64,000 nt of DNA, from NCBI GenBank assembly GCA_963930645.1, contig OZ005654.1, positions 39,796,686 to 39,860,685 of the forward strand, in the 5' to 3' direction. A model generated the notes under the pieces. It worked only from the letters and a program-made list of their open reading frames with translations. It made no database searches and was not told where the DNA came from. Shown one piece after another: positions 22,460 to 33,099 of the stretch (within the stretch, counting starts at the first letter, position 1; every line of letters begins with the position of its first letter). The position numbers and the translations under genes are program-made. This stretch comes from Salticus scenicus. Lineage: Eukaryota; Arthropoda; Arachnida; Araneae; Salticidae.

Positions 22460-22960
22460 TTTGAATGATCTTTGATTCAAAAGAATCTTTTGATTTTTCT
22501 TTTGTCTTCCTTATGTAACTTTTAGTTTGGTTTTTCATCATCTTGATAAGTTATTTTGTAAATTCCTGCTGTTTTGAGAGAATCAAAAGGGTCTTTATCA
22601 TTGCAGATGAATTGAAAACTATTTCAAATATGTTTTATAGATTTGCTTATATTCATTTTTGAGGCTTCAGTTTTTATGTTGTTGGAAGTCTTTTTATTGT
22701 ATGGAATTGATGTGGTATATATAGATTTAGTTTTTTCAATTTTCACCATTTTCAATATGGTTAAATCTTTTTATTTTATTTTTATATATGTTATTTACAA
22801 GATTTTTATTATGACCAGCTTTTTGAATAATTCATGTAATTTTGTTTAATTCAGCTTTTAATATAAATTCATTAGTGCAGATGTTATTTCTCGATTAATA
22901 TAGGATTGGATAACATTTAATTCATATTTACAAAGTGTTTTACATTTTGCATTAATTATT

Positions 22961-23575
22961 TCATTACTGTTCAATTTTCTGAAAACTGTAGTTTGGATTT
23001 TATTATTTTGAGTCAAAACAACAAAAATATGCTATTATAAATAAAAGAATTAAATTTTACAGTGAATGAAGTAAAAATATTCCCTGTATTAAATGTTTAC
23101 ACAAAATATTGTCTTGAACCTTGTTATGTTATGAAAATATTTAATTTGAGTAACTTCTGAAGTTTTTAAAATAAAAATGTTAATATTAAAAAATTGTATT
23201 TATAACTATCATAAATAATGTTATTAAAACTAGCACAACTTCTTTACAATGAAAATAATCCTTATAATGCACGCACATTTATGCAAAATTTTACTCTATC
23301 ATTCTGAAAATTTTAAATTTAGAACAACTTACAAAGTTCTCAATGTAGAAAGTTGGAATTTAATTGAATTCTAGCCAGTATCATAAATGATATTTCAAAA
23401 CTGCTCTGATGTCTTTACAAATATTCTTTTTTGAAGCAAAATCTATACAAAGTAACAAACTAACTTAGAGACAGACACCACATCAATTTCAGAATTTTCT
23501 TGATTCCTCATACTTCAAACTCTGTAAAACTTAAAAGCAGAGATTAAAAATTTTTATGAATACCCAAATTCCCCA
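22961..23575. other. HINFP intron segment with weak similarity to the 43-48 kb repeat
   Basis: Phrases such as ATCATAAATGATATTTCAAAA, CTGATGTCTTTACAAATATT and AGAGACAGACACC resemble the arms of the foldback element at 43595-48216. It is probably a diverged partial copy. No gene was seen. Confidence 0.4.
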
Positions 23576-24128
23576 TAGTATGATGCAGAACCCCAGGAGC
23601 AGAATTATATCTGATGTTCTGCAACGAGACATTAAAATTTGCAGATGTTCTGCAACGAGACATTAAAATTTGCAGATGTTCTGCAGGTATTTTGTCCAAA
23701 TTTGTCAAAGCACAGTAAAATGCAAAATAAGCATAAAAATAATACTTATTAGTAAAATATTTATTACACATTTATAATAAAACATGATTTAAAATTTTTA
23801 TAATCTAAAACTGAGGAATACACCCAGAATTTGCAAATTTTTCAATGACTTTTGGCATTAATATTGTCACATTAATGTGGATATACTACTTACAAAATGT
23901 TTATAAATTTTGCCTTTACATTGAAACAATGACTGTTTCCAGCAATTTTCTAGTATGCTGACAGATTTACAGGTCAGTTGAACATATCTAGGTTTTATTA
24001 ATTTTAGAATGTTAGCTGTATCAACATCATCCAGTTAGGGGATAGATGAAATGTTCTGCAAAAGCCTCAATTGTTCTGCAACGTGCATCACAGTTTTAAG
24101 CACTTTCTGCTCCTGGGTGCAGAACTAA
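23576..24128. mobile_element. TIR element with CAGGAGCAGAA ends
   Basis: The left end holds GCAGAACCCCAGGAGCAGAA and TGTTCTGCAACG. The right end, reversed, holds GCACCCAGGAGCAGAA and later CGTTGCAGAAC. Near the left end a 32-bp unit (TGTTCTGCAACGAGACATTA then AAATTTGCAGA) is tandemly repeated about 2.5 times at 23613-23690. It is non-coding and no clear duplication was found. Confidence 0.6.
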
Positions 24129-24266
24129 TACTGAATGTTGCCAGATTTTATCTGTTCTTAAAGTATTGAAATCACTATCTTTTTTGTTTCTCATTTTATT
24201 TCTTTTATCAAGATTAAATAAATAAATAAATATATATATATGTTATTTCTTTATTTGAACATTTAG

Positions 24267-24405
24267 ATGTAAATCTGAAAATGATCTCAGAAAACATTTA
24301 GAAACTCATAGTTTAGTTCCTTCTTATAAATGTCCTGTTGAAGGTTGCTCCTACACAACAAGATCTAGAACTTGTTATAGCACCCACTACAGGAAGAAAC
24401 ATGAG
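24267..24405 (+). CDS. HINFP: HINFP coding exon 6 (as detected)
   Basis: The acceptor TTGAACATTTAG precedes 24267 and the donor GTACGT starts at 24406. It enters with the last base of the split Arg codon and exits in phase 0. It completes the finger CMYCEYRCKSENDLRKHLETH, then encodes the finger CPVEGCSYTTRSRTCYSTHYRKKH. The final HYRKKHE parallels human HYRKVHE from memory. The reading frame is uninterrupted and codon use is ordinary for the locus. Confidence 0.94.
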
Positions 24406-25126
24406 GTACGTATTTTGCACTTACTACAAATAAAAATGTAGCTCTTCTATACAGTCATCATTCTGTTGCTCTTTAGTGAATATATCTTATGAACAGAAAT
24501 AAAATTAATTAGGAGGATGCAAAGATAAGTTAAAAAATAATTTTTCGTAGAATATGATGAATTCTTTTTAAAACTCTTTAATGTATATAGTTCTGCACTG
24601 AAAACCCAAAAATGGCATCATTTAGCATTTTTTATATAATTTTTCAATATTTTTTTCCTTGTTTTAATTAATTTTTAAATTTTTGTTTCGTCTGTGTTCA
24701 GTAGATAGCAGCACTACTCTGAAATTTAACAAATGATTTTCCAGAATAGCCATACACACAAGTCTTTTTTAATTTGTTAAGGGGACTGGGACGTGAAATG
24801 TTTTAAATTTATTTTTTACATTCTGAGTTATTTACAATCACTTACTTTTTTTTTTCCTGTTCCTAGGATTTTACTACTTCTATGATTACATTTTCACTAA
24901 AGAAGTATGTCTTATGCTAAGACATCATCAGTGCCATTATTGTACTTATGAACTGTTCTCTTTACTGTACACAACTTTAAAGAATGTTTATTTTTCTTCT
25001 TCAGAAGAGTTAATGGGGGAAATTCTAGGGAAACAGTATTTTTCACTTAAAAAATTATATTTCATTATATCTGTAATTATTTAATATTTCAGTATTTGTG
25101 TTCCTCATTTAAATCCAAGCAAAGTG

Positions 25127-25159
<33 letters not shown>

Positions 25160-25873
25160 TCCTCATTAAATCTGAAAAATCATTAAATGGATGCTTGCTA
25201 TAAATGGGATCTACTGTACTAATAATTATAATGAATAAAACCTATTATATATATATATATATATATTATTTTTTTTTCTCCAAGGCAAATATTATTATTA
25301 TTTTTTATTTATTTATTTATTTATTTATTTATTTTTGTGAGATTTTGACTGAGCAATTGTCTTCTGAATTTTAAAAACAATAACATGGGAAAAATGAAAA
25401 AGAAAAAAAATCTCAATTTTAAAAACACAAACTATAAATTACTGTTTTGAAATTGAGAAAAGGTATTATTTTTTTTAAATAATAAAACAAAAATAATAAC
25501 CCCAGGGAATAAGGATGTATTTAAAGCATATATTTTTAATATATCAATTACTGGTAATTCTCTGTTTTTTCTATAATTATTTAAATCATTTCAAAATTGA
25601 TGATGAATCCTAATTAAAGCTATCTAGCCAAAAGTGGCAATTGCCTGTTAAACAGGTACATTTAAATGTAATTTCTTTTATTCTTTTACTTATTTATATA
25701 TTTTTTGTTAAAATACTTTAACCAATTATTCATATTCATGTGTGTTATTTATCCACAATGTACAAATCTTAATATTTTTTCATATTTCTGTTTTGTTTAA
25801 TTATCCTTTATTAAAATTATTAATTTTTAAATAACTCAAGTATGTGTATATGTTTTTTTTTTCTCCTCCAAAG
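24406..25873. other. HINFP intron, no gene seen; AT microsatellites
   Basis: Contains a poly(A) run of about 30 at 25127-25157, a TA dinucleotide tract at 25240-25266 and TTTA/ATTT repeats at 25303-25335. No coding or RNA signal was seen. Confidence 0.6.
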
Positions 25874-25998
25874 GGGAGGCATCCAGCAAAGTATTCTTGC
25901 CACCTTTGTGAAAAATTGTGTACACGTGGAAACTATCTTACAAAGCATCTTATTAATCAGCACAAATTCAAGTGGCCATCTGGCCATTGTCGATTTAG
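25874..25998 (+). CDS. HINFP: HINFP coding exon 7 (as detected)
   Basis: The acceptor CTCCTCCAAAG precedes 25874 and the donor GTATGT starts at 25999. It enters in phase 0 and leaves with two bases of an Arg codon. It encodes GRHPAKYS, the last finger CHLCEKLCTRGNYLTKHLINQH and the segment KFKWPSGHCRFR. The FKWPSGHxRFR motif directly after the last finger is, to my knowledge, specific to HINFP. It fixes the identity together with exon 3. Confidence 0.96.
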
Positions 25999-26069
25999 GT
26001 ATGTAACATCATTCAAATAAAACTTTGAATAGAATTTGAACCACTGTCATGATAAATAAAATTTCATTA

Positions 26070-26225
26070 AAAGAATTCTTTATACTGAGGGTTCTGCTCT
26101 CAAACTTCATAGATAGGAAGTGCCAGGTTTGAAACCAGGTCATGTTCATTGGCCTAGTCTTTTGAGATTTTTCCAAAATGTGCTGAATTTCAGATAGGAT
26201 CCTTTGGATAGACAATCAGCCTTGA
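26070..26225 (+). mobile_element. tRNA-derived SINE copy, diverged
   Basis: The head has GGTTCTGCTCTCAAA and the B-box-like AGGTTTGAAACC near 26127. GAAGTGCCAGG and CCTAGTCTTTTGAG follow, then TTTTTCCAAAA and GATAGGATCC in the same order as the copies at 6408, 41365 and 51815 (reverse). The tail is truncated relative to those copies. Confidence 0.65.
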
Positions 26226-26984
26226 CCCAAAATATTATTTTTATGCTGAGAAAAGAGTATTTTCTTTTTCATGTCTCACATTTCTTCCCCTCTTCCTCTT
26301 TCATTATATGGGTCGTTCATTGTAAAAGTAAATTATCTCCTTAAAAATTGATTTTGAAATAATGAGATTTTTTTTCAAATTTATGCGTAGGAAAATAAGT
26401 CAAGATTCAGTAAGTGTTATCGAATTTGTGTTTAATACAAACCATAGTTATGAGAATTTATAAATAAATTATATAAAAAATAATTTGAAGTAACTTAGAA
26501 ACTTCATTTTTATAAATGAATATTTAGAAGTTTTAGTTTTCTGAGAAAAACATGTAATGCTATTTATGGGATTTTAATGCATTTATTGGAGGGTTTTTTT
26601 CTTTTTTATAATGAAAGATGGGACAAAATGTGATATGCAAATATATATAATATGGAGTTACACCACTTTTACAATGAGCTGTCCATATGTTAGTAAGATT
26701 TCCCTTTAAAAACTTATATTACCCATCTATGAAAGGATAAAGAAAGGTAAGATTTTAAATTTTTTTTTTTTTTTTTTTAATTAATATTGAGTGATAACTT
26801 AAAAGAAATCCCATTAAAAATTCTTAACTTGAAAAGTAATTCTAAAGGTTCCCCTGTAAAATAAGTTTTATGACAATACACTTTCATAACGCTAAAGTCA
26901 GAAAATTGGACAAATTTTATAATAAAAAGTGCTGAGTAAACGCATTTCTCCTTTTCTTGTGGTTAAGTAATGCATATTAATTAA

Positions 26985-27330
26985 TCCCGGAGATCCGGAC
27001 CGGAGCTAAACTGTCAATCATTAAGTTAATAGCCAATAATTAGGGAAAGGTGGAGTGAATATTCGCACCCAAACTTGGATAATATTTAAGAGAGAGCATG
27101 TGGGGATAGCGGGCTCTTCGTATGCTGTCTTGCTAAAATAACTTACGTCAAAGTACGACCCCGAGGGGGATAATTTACGGCTATGCAATGTAATTGCGGC
27201 ACCCTTCGCCCTCGGCGACGATGAGAAATATTCCACCGGCTCAGCCCTAAAGCCTGGAGAGTAACCTGTAAGATGTTCAAGATGTGCCAATAAATGACTG
27301 CCGAGAATCCCTGGACTTGTTAATGTGTGA
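26985..27330. other. GC-richer island in HINFP intron, possible solo LTR
   Basis: This block is visibly richer in G+C than its surroundings and lacks homopolymers. On the + strand it contains ATAATATTTAAGAGAGAGC, a TATA-like context, and begins near TGTCAATC. On the minus strand a 140-codon frame (27021-27443) crosses it, but I recognise no domain in it. A solo LTR or another retroelement promoter fits best. No flanking duplication or CA end was established. Confidence 0.35.
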
Positions 27331-27364
27331 AAGCCTCTCTTCATTATAGATATTATGTGACACA

Positions 27365-28130
27365 GAGTGAAGAATTCGTCATATATATGAAGAAAGTATT
27401 GTATTCGTGAAAATTTTCGAACTCCAGTTTTTAATGTATTCACATGTTTTGAGATGTCCTGAACATGATTTGACTATTTTTAGAAAACGTCTGTGTGTCT
27501 GTGTCTGTGTTTCAGAAATTTTGTAGATGCTGTATTTCATGAATCAATGGATGAAATTTAATCAAACTTGGTATTTAGTTAGACCATGACCTAAACTGCT
27601 GCTTATTACATTTTGAGATCAATCGCTCAACAGGTAGTGCTGTCATCCCATTTTTTATTTTCTGAATTTTTAACATGGCAGTAAAGAACAAAATTTTGTG
27701 TAAATGTACATAATGAGAGTTATTTTTAGTGCATGATTGTTAAATTAATATAAATTATTAATAGTATTAATAAAATAGGGAAAAGTAAGAGCATCGCTTC
27801 TCCTGAGGGGTGTAAATTTTCAATATGGGTATCTTTCGAAAGGACTCACCGATACTTTTAAAATGAATGGTTGGACCATATATCTGTAATAATTTAAAAA
27901 CAAATTTATGGATTTTTTTTCCATTTTTAATGAAAAATAAATAAAATCCCATGTCTTTGGATGTTGGCACAAAATTGATTTTCTTTCGGCATTTCATGTT
28001 ATTCTTCTCTGAGATAAATATCGTCTTCATTCATTCATAGAAAATAATTTTAATAAATAATAATTTAATAAATAATTTGTACTATGTGAATTTATATAAG
28101 ATTATATAGAAGAAAGTGTTGTTGTTGCCA
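27365..28130 (+). repeat. Dispersed repeat family B, copy 1
   Basis: It starts with AAGAAAGTATTGTATTCGTG, then ATGTTTTGAGATGTCCTGAA, a GTCTGTGTGTCTGTG tract, and later ATGGGTATCTTTCGAAAGGA, ACTTTTAAAATGAATGGTTG and ATCTGTAATAATTTAAAA. The same blocks in the same order occur at 29800-30640, and the first half also at 61855-62000 and 62812-62960. No protein is encoded. Confidence 0.8.
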
Positions 28131-28785
28131 CAACATGCTAGTGTAATAATCCTCTCCCGTAAATATAAGTATTTAAAATTAAAGATTCCTGACAAAACTT
28201 ATGGAGCTATATTAGCCTTCATTTATATCTTTATTGATTTATTTATAAGGAAAACTTGATGTAATGCAAGTGTAGTTTTGCAAGTAGTAGATATTAATCT
28301 TTAATGATTAATCTTTAATTTGTTCAAATTATATCTTTTCTATAAAACTGTACATTATTTTTATTTCAAAAAATATGGTTTAAAGTGTTTTCACTAGATT
28401 TGTAAAAGGTTCGCCTTTATTAATTTTAATTTAGAAAGCTTCTGAAGTATTTCCTTGAAATTAGTAATAAGATAATATTTTTGTCTATATTTTCAACATT
28501 TATTATTATTATTATTCCATATGTGCTTATTTATTTTTGTGTTGGCATAACTTGTTTAACCCCATTGTAAATATTTTCTTTTTTCTCAAACAAAGTATTA
28601 AAAAAGGGAAAAGACTACTGGTTTTTATAGATATTTTTTTTTTATTAGTTAAATATAAATGAATAAATAAATAATCTGGAAACTTAGCTAATATCAGTTA
28701 GTATTGTTATAATTCTTCAGCACACAAATATTTATTTATTTTTTAATATTGTCATGTTATTTTCATTCATACTTTGTTTTTCCAG

Positions 28786-29320
28786 ATACAGATTGCATGA
28801 AGATGGTCTTTATAGATTACAGACAGTACGGTATGAAAGTCTTGAATTGTCTGAAACAATGATGTGTGATGAAAATATAGATGATCCAAATACTGAAGTG
28901 AGAAATGCTCCAAAGGATATCGTAAATGAGCCTAACTCTCTTAGCAGTGAACAGATCCTCGTGACTGATGATAATGCTGTAATAAATGACCCATGCATCA
29001 TTCCTGAACCTGCAGAATATGTGGGTGGTGAAAATAGAATTCATCTTCAACAGAGAACTCCATTTGTTAGTGATTCTCCCACACCAGAATTATTAACTGA
29101 ATCTGGTGAACAAGCAATTGAAGAGGAACCTGTTCTGATTAAAATTGTTGACGCAGAAGGCAGACGATCTGAATCTGGAGGCTCGGTGCTTTTAATTAAG
29201 ACAACTCAACCTTTTGTTTGTGATAAAAAGACATCAGTTCAAATTATTACTAAAGACTCAAGTGGCAGAGTAATACTTGAAACTGCTGAAGTTATTACTC
29301 AGTATGATTATAAGGAGTGA
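28786..29320 (+). CDS. HINFP: HINFP last coding exon
   Basis: The acceptor TTTGTTTTTCCAG precedes 28786 and the frame ends at the TGA of 29318-29320. It opens with YRLHEDGLYRLQTVRYESLE, nearly the human Y-K-E-H-E-D-G-Y-M-R-L-Q-x-V-R-Y-E-S-x-E-L segment as I recall it. About 150 acidic, Ser/Thr/Pro-rich residues follow, probably disordered, with no zinc finger. Near the C-terminus the hydrophobic strands EEPVLIKIVDAEG and VQIITKDSSGRVI stand out. The C-terminal tail is poorly conserved in the family, so no function can be read from it. Confidence 0.95.
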
Positions 29321-29413
29321 TTAATACTTCATTTTATATGTAATATACATGTACATACATATATAAAGGCAAAACAAAATTATTTTAAAAAACACAATCA
29401 TGTAAATAATAAT

Positions 29414-29419
29414 AATAAA
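29414..29419 (+). terminator. Candidate polyadenylation signal of HINFP
   Basis: AATAAA lies 94 bases after the stop codon, the first canonical hexamer downstream. In so AT-rich a sequence the motif is common by chance, so its use is inferred from position only. Confidence 0.5.
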
Positions 29420-29799
29420 TTATATTCCTGGAGAAATATAGAATACTTTTAAAACTATTTTTTAGTTATTACAGGGTTTTATTTAACTTTTTGTGGGTCA
29501 AATCTAAGAATTGATTTTTCATCCGCTTCTTATCATTTGATTGATTTGAAATTTTACATACATGTATAACTTCAATGACAATACATGCTTGAGTATTAAT
29601 GAACATATAATAGTTAAGGGCCAAGCAATCCCAGTACAAAATTTATTTTCAAATTTGAACCTACTTCCCGTCGTCCAATTAAGCTGAAGTTTTGCCATTC
29701 ATTATAATTTCAATGACAATGCATGCTCAAGCAGTAACAGAAATGGGGGGGTTGGGGGGCTGAGGTTCTGAGCCCAAAACTTCAATTCATTTTTTTACT

Positions 29800-30640
29800 T
29801 TCTCTTACCCATAAGGTAGAGAAAGTATTGTTTTTGGGTCAAATTTTTGAAAGTGAGATTTTGTTATATTAACACGTTTTGAGGTCTCCTGAATACAAAA
29901 ATCATGTTTTTAGTGGTTGGTCTGTGTGTGTGCCTGTCTGTTATCAGTATATCTCAAGAACAAATAGTAGCAGACATTCCAAACTTGGTATTCTAAATGT
30001 GTATCATATAGGGATGCTACAGTAAGCTTTTCGTTAAGATCAAGCAAATGGTTCGTGTACAGGAACAATCAAGAGAATTCTAATACATTACGCATATGGG
30101 GGAAATTGCAGGTAAGTAGAGTTTAACGTCTATAGACCACTAAACCAAATGAAACGAATATATATTTTTTGTAATAGAGATAGTCAACTAGGAAATTTTT
30201 TTTTGTGTATGTAGGAGCCTCGCCTGGGGGGGGGGAGTCCCCCCTCGAGAGGAGTAAATTTTCATAATGGGTATCTTTAAAAAGAGCTCGCCAATACCTT
30301 TAAAACGAATGGTTGAACCATCGATCTGCGATAATTTAAAACAAAGTTATCGATTTTTTTTTTTACTTTTAACGAAAAAAAAACTTAGATTTTTTTTTTT
30401 TTAATTATTATTGAGAATAAAATAGACTTTTTTTGGATATTTAGTGTTATACTACTTCTCTAATATGGAAATCGTCTGCATTATCATAAAAGATAATTTT
30501 TTTAAATTATTTTAATAAATTATTTTTTAATAACTGAATAAAATTCTATATTAATGTAGGTGCATTAATGAAACGGGGGGTTGAGGGGGCCATAGCCCCC
30601 CCTCACACAGAATTAATTATCATATAAAACTGTTCCGAAG
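29800..30640 (+). repeat. Dispersed repeat family B, copy 2
   Basis: It opens with TAAGGTAGAGAAAGTATTG, then ACACGTTTTGAGGTCTCCTG, a GTGTGTGTGCCTGTCTG tract, ATATCTCAAGAACAAATAGT, ATGGGTATCTTTAAAAAG and ACGAATGGTTGAACCAT. This copy and the one at 27365-28130 flank the last HINFP exon in direct orientation. G-runs occur at 29745-29758 and 30216-30228. Confidence 0.8.
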
Positions 30641-31419
30641 CCTAATTTGAATTGTTTAACATAGGTTTACATAACATTGTTATCTTACCTCTTAATCTCC
30701 AACCTGTATTTATAGTATTAAATTTCAGGGTAATAGAAAGTCGTGTGAGTGACACACCAGATTATTTTCCTTAATTTTAATCTCCTTCCTATCATTTGAT
30801 TGAACTAAAGTTTTACATACATACATATTATCCATTATTATCTGCTGAATACATTTATTTTAGTTGAATTGGAGATTTTTGGTACGCTTTGAAATAAAAT
30901 TGTGTTATAAGTTACTAACAATTAAATGTTCTAAAAAATAAACTGTAGTCGAATTTTGGCCAGAAGTTAAGTAATTATAACCATTTCAGTATTTTTGCTT
31001 TAGTATCTTTATGTCACCTATAACAAAAGCCTACAGCCAAAAAACTACATAGAGTATATATATATATATATATATTTTTTTTTTACAGAATCAAAACTCT
31101 TTATTTTTAGTTTGATTTTCTATGAAGACATGAAATCAGGTAGTCTATTGTTGATTTTAAAAATCATATTTAATAATATTTCTTACTTTAAAACGATATT
31201 TATAAGAATGAATCTAAAAAAAATAATACAAAATGGGAAGATAGGAAGGATTGCAGGGAAAAAGGGGTATTGGAAAAGGTAAAAGTGAAATCATGTTTGG
31301 AGGGGCATCAAAAAAGAAAAAGAAATGGTTTTATAGGCAAAAAGAGTGAACTCAGAATGTTAACTGCATCATGGAGGAATTGTTTGTACAATTATAAAAA
31401 AGAATGTGTTTAGTTTAAT

Positions 31420-31741
31420 CATAGCCTCCTAAACTAGATGTCTGTCGCATAGCATAGAAACTTGGCAACAGTTCAAGTGGTAGACAGCACCACCTAGTAC
31501 AGATTGCAGGAGTTTTTTATTCAACTATCACCAATAATTTTAAGAAGTCGTATATGACATATATAATCGATGTTTCTTCGATTCTATTCGTCTTTTATGT
31601 ATATCAAATCTCACTTTTAAAAATTTTTGACGGCTGTAGCATAAAAAAGTCACACAATCTGTACCAGATGGCGTTGTCTACCGCTTGAACTGTTGCCAAA
31701 TTTCCGAGCTACACGACAGGCACCTAGTTTAGGAGGCTATG
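31420..31741. mobile_element. MITE with long TIRs and 7-bp duplication
   Basis: The left arm CATAGCCTCCTAAACTAG at 31420 is repeated in reverse at the right end (CTAGTTTAGGAGGCTATG, ending 31741). Similarity continues inward for about 90 bases (CAACAGTTCAAGTGGTAGAC against GTCTACCGCTTGAACTGTTG). GTTTAAT flanks both sides (31413-31419 and 31742-31748). It is 322 bp and non-coding; the superfamily is unassigned. Confidence 0.88.
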
Positions 31742-32296
31742 GTTTAATCTAATGAAATCAGTGATTTATTATTGTAAATTTTATTTAAAAAAAAACCTGA
31801 AATTGAGGTGATTTTTTAGAAGCATCCACAAAAACATAAAGTTTACCAACAAAAATTTCATTGAGCTGATTTTCTACCTTTTATTTGGGGAAGAAAGAAA
31901 ATCTATTTTTATTTATTTATTTTATTTTTTATATCTAATAGAACATCTGGAATTTCATATGGTTATGCTTTCCAAAAGTCTGATTAGAGCCTACTGGACT
32001 TAATCCATTTCTGCTACTAAACCGAATGTTTTATCTTCTCCCTACAATGCATTGTGGAATAGTAGCTATGTGTAGGTAAAAAAAAATCTTCCAACTGAAT
32101 CCATCTTCCTGAGTATTGGAATTATGGTTATTTTTACAGAAACACAAAGAAGAGACTATTTCATTAAAGTTAATAGACTAAAATTATTTGAAGTGCACTA
32201 TTGCCTAACTACAATAGTGTGAAGTCACTCCATATTTTAAAATTGTTTTCTGTAAATTCTTCTGTTTTTTTTTGTTTTTTTTTTTGTCTCAAGTTT

Positions 32297-33096
32297 CTCT
32301 TATATAATAAAAGATGTGTGTGTGTCCATCAGTTACTTTGTAGGCAGGTGGCTGATCGCAGAATTACAGAATTTTGCATGGTGATCCAACTTGATCTTTC
32401 CTGATGCGTCCCAAAGCCTTAATTCCAAGTTTTTGATTAGTTTTCTAAAAATTAATTAAAATATGAAAATATGTAAAAAGATAGACTCTGGAGATAGAAA
32501 CGTAAATATTAATATTCTTTCCGTGGCCCATTAGATCAGTTGGATTAGTTAAAGCATGATGCTAACAACACAAAGGTCATAGGTTCAATCCTCCATGAGC
32601 CAATGTGCTATTTTTTTTTCAGATAATTGATAGGAAAGATATCAATTGATCACAGTATCCTAAACCGTACGGATGATGAGAAAGTGTTAAAAAACAAAGT
32701 TAAAATTAGCAGTGCGTTGGTCACCTTGTTGGTAAATGGCTGATCACAAAGCTACACAATTTCGCACAAAGGTCTGTTTTCATCTCTCCTGATGCACCTC
32801 AAAGCCCAATTTTCGAATTTTTGATTAGTTTTTCTTTGTTTAATTAATTAATTATTTTTGTAGCTTGGGAGATTGTTTGGAGCTGCCATGTGTTGTCATA
32901 GAGTGAATATGGTGATTTGTCTGAAAAATGTAGTCCTTGAATAATAGCTGCGCCAAGTGGTGGAAACCTGGAATCGATATAGCCTAGACGGGAAAAATGC
33001 TGCCAAAGGCAGTGATTTTTGAATTATTTTAAGTGATGGAATTTTTTTTAAATTCCTTGAAATATAGTTAACTAGCGAAGCAGGCAAAGCCTGCTT
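32297..33096 (+). mobile_element. Helitron-like non-autonomous element
   Basis: It begins TCTCTTATATAATAAAAGAT followed by a GTGTGTGTGTCC tract, a common arthropod Helitron 5' end. It ends with the hairpin GCAGGC-AAA-GCCTGC directly before CTTG, one base from the usual CTAG. An internal duplication (32335-32455 and 32710-32850) shares CTGATCGCAGAATTACAGAATTTTGCA-type sequence and a TGATGC-CAAAGCC block. The 5' flank is not the expected A, so the start is uncertain. Confidence 0.55.
32525..32602 (+). tRNA. tRNA-Ile-like pseudogene
   Basis: It begins GGCCCATTAGATCAGTTGG and ends ATGAGCCA. The order GGCCCATTAGCTCAGTTGG ... GATGCTAA-AAC ... GGTCATAGGTTCAATCCTCC is that of a eukaryotic tRNA-Ile(AAU). 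The anticodon loop reads CTAACAA, giving AAC in place of AAT. The D arm carries extra bases and several stem pairs are broken. It is 78 bases long and lies inside the Helitron-like element. Confidence 0.6.
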
Positions 33097-33099
33097 GTT

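Larger units (their letters stand above)
21020..22960 (-). mobile_element. Penelope-like element relic with GIY-YIG remnant and hammerhead-like end
   Basis: On the minus strand, from about 22960, there are weak RT-thumb and linker blocks (SIYTTSIPYNKKTSNNIKTE). KDPFDSLKTAGIYKITY at about 22540-22590 is the GIY half of a GIY-YIG endonuclease. The YIG half appears near 21371 (GSYIGVTKR), followed by KDIKTGKCNTALAKTF, KIEFDKASKIANY and a C-terminal FRESTEI. Within the 1.2 kb separating the halves, 760 bp are a hAT MITE plus its target duplication. Stops and frameshifts are present. The 3' end carries a hammerhead-like motif at 21020-21067, as expected of PLEs. Confidence 0.75.

Noticed and set aside
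27021..27443. 140-codon minus frame in the GC-richer island as a gene
   Set aside because: Length is explained partly by base composition; no domain, signal or splice support. Reported only as an island.
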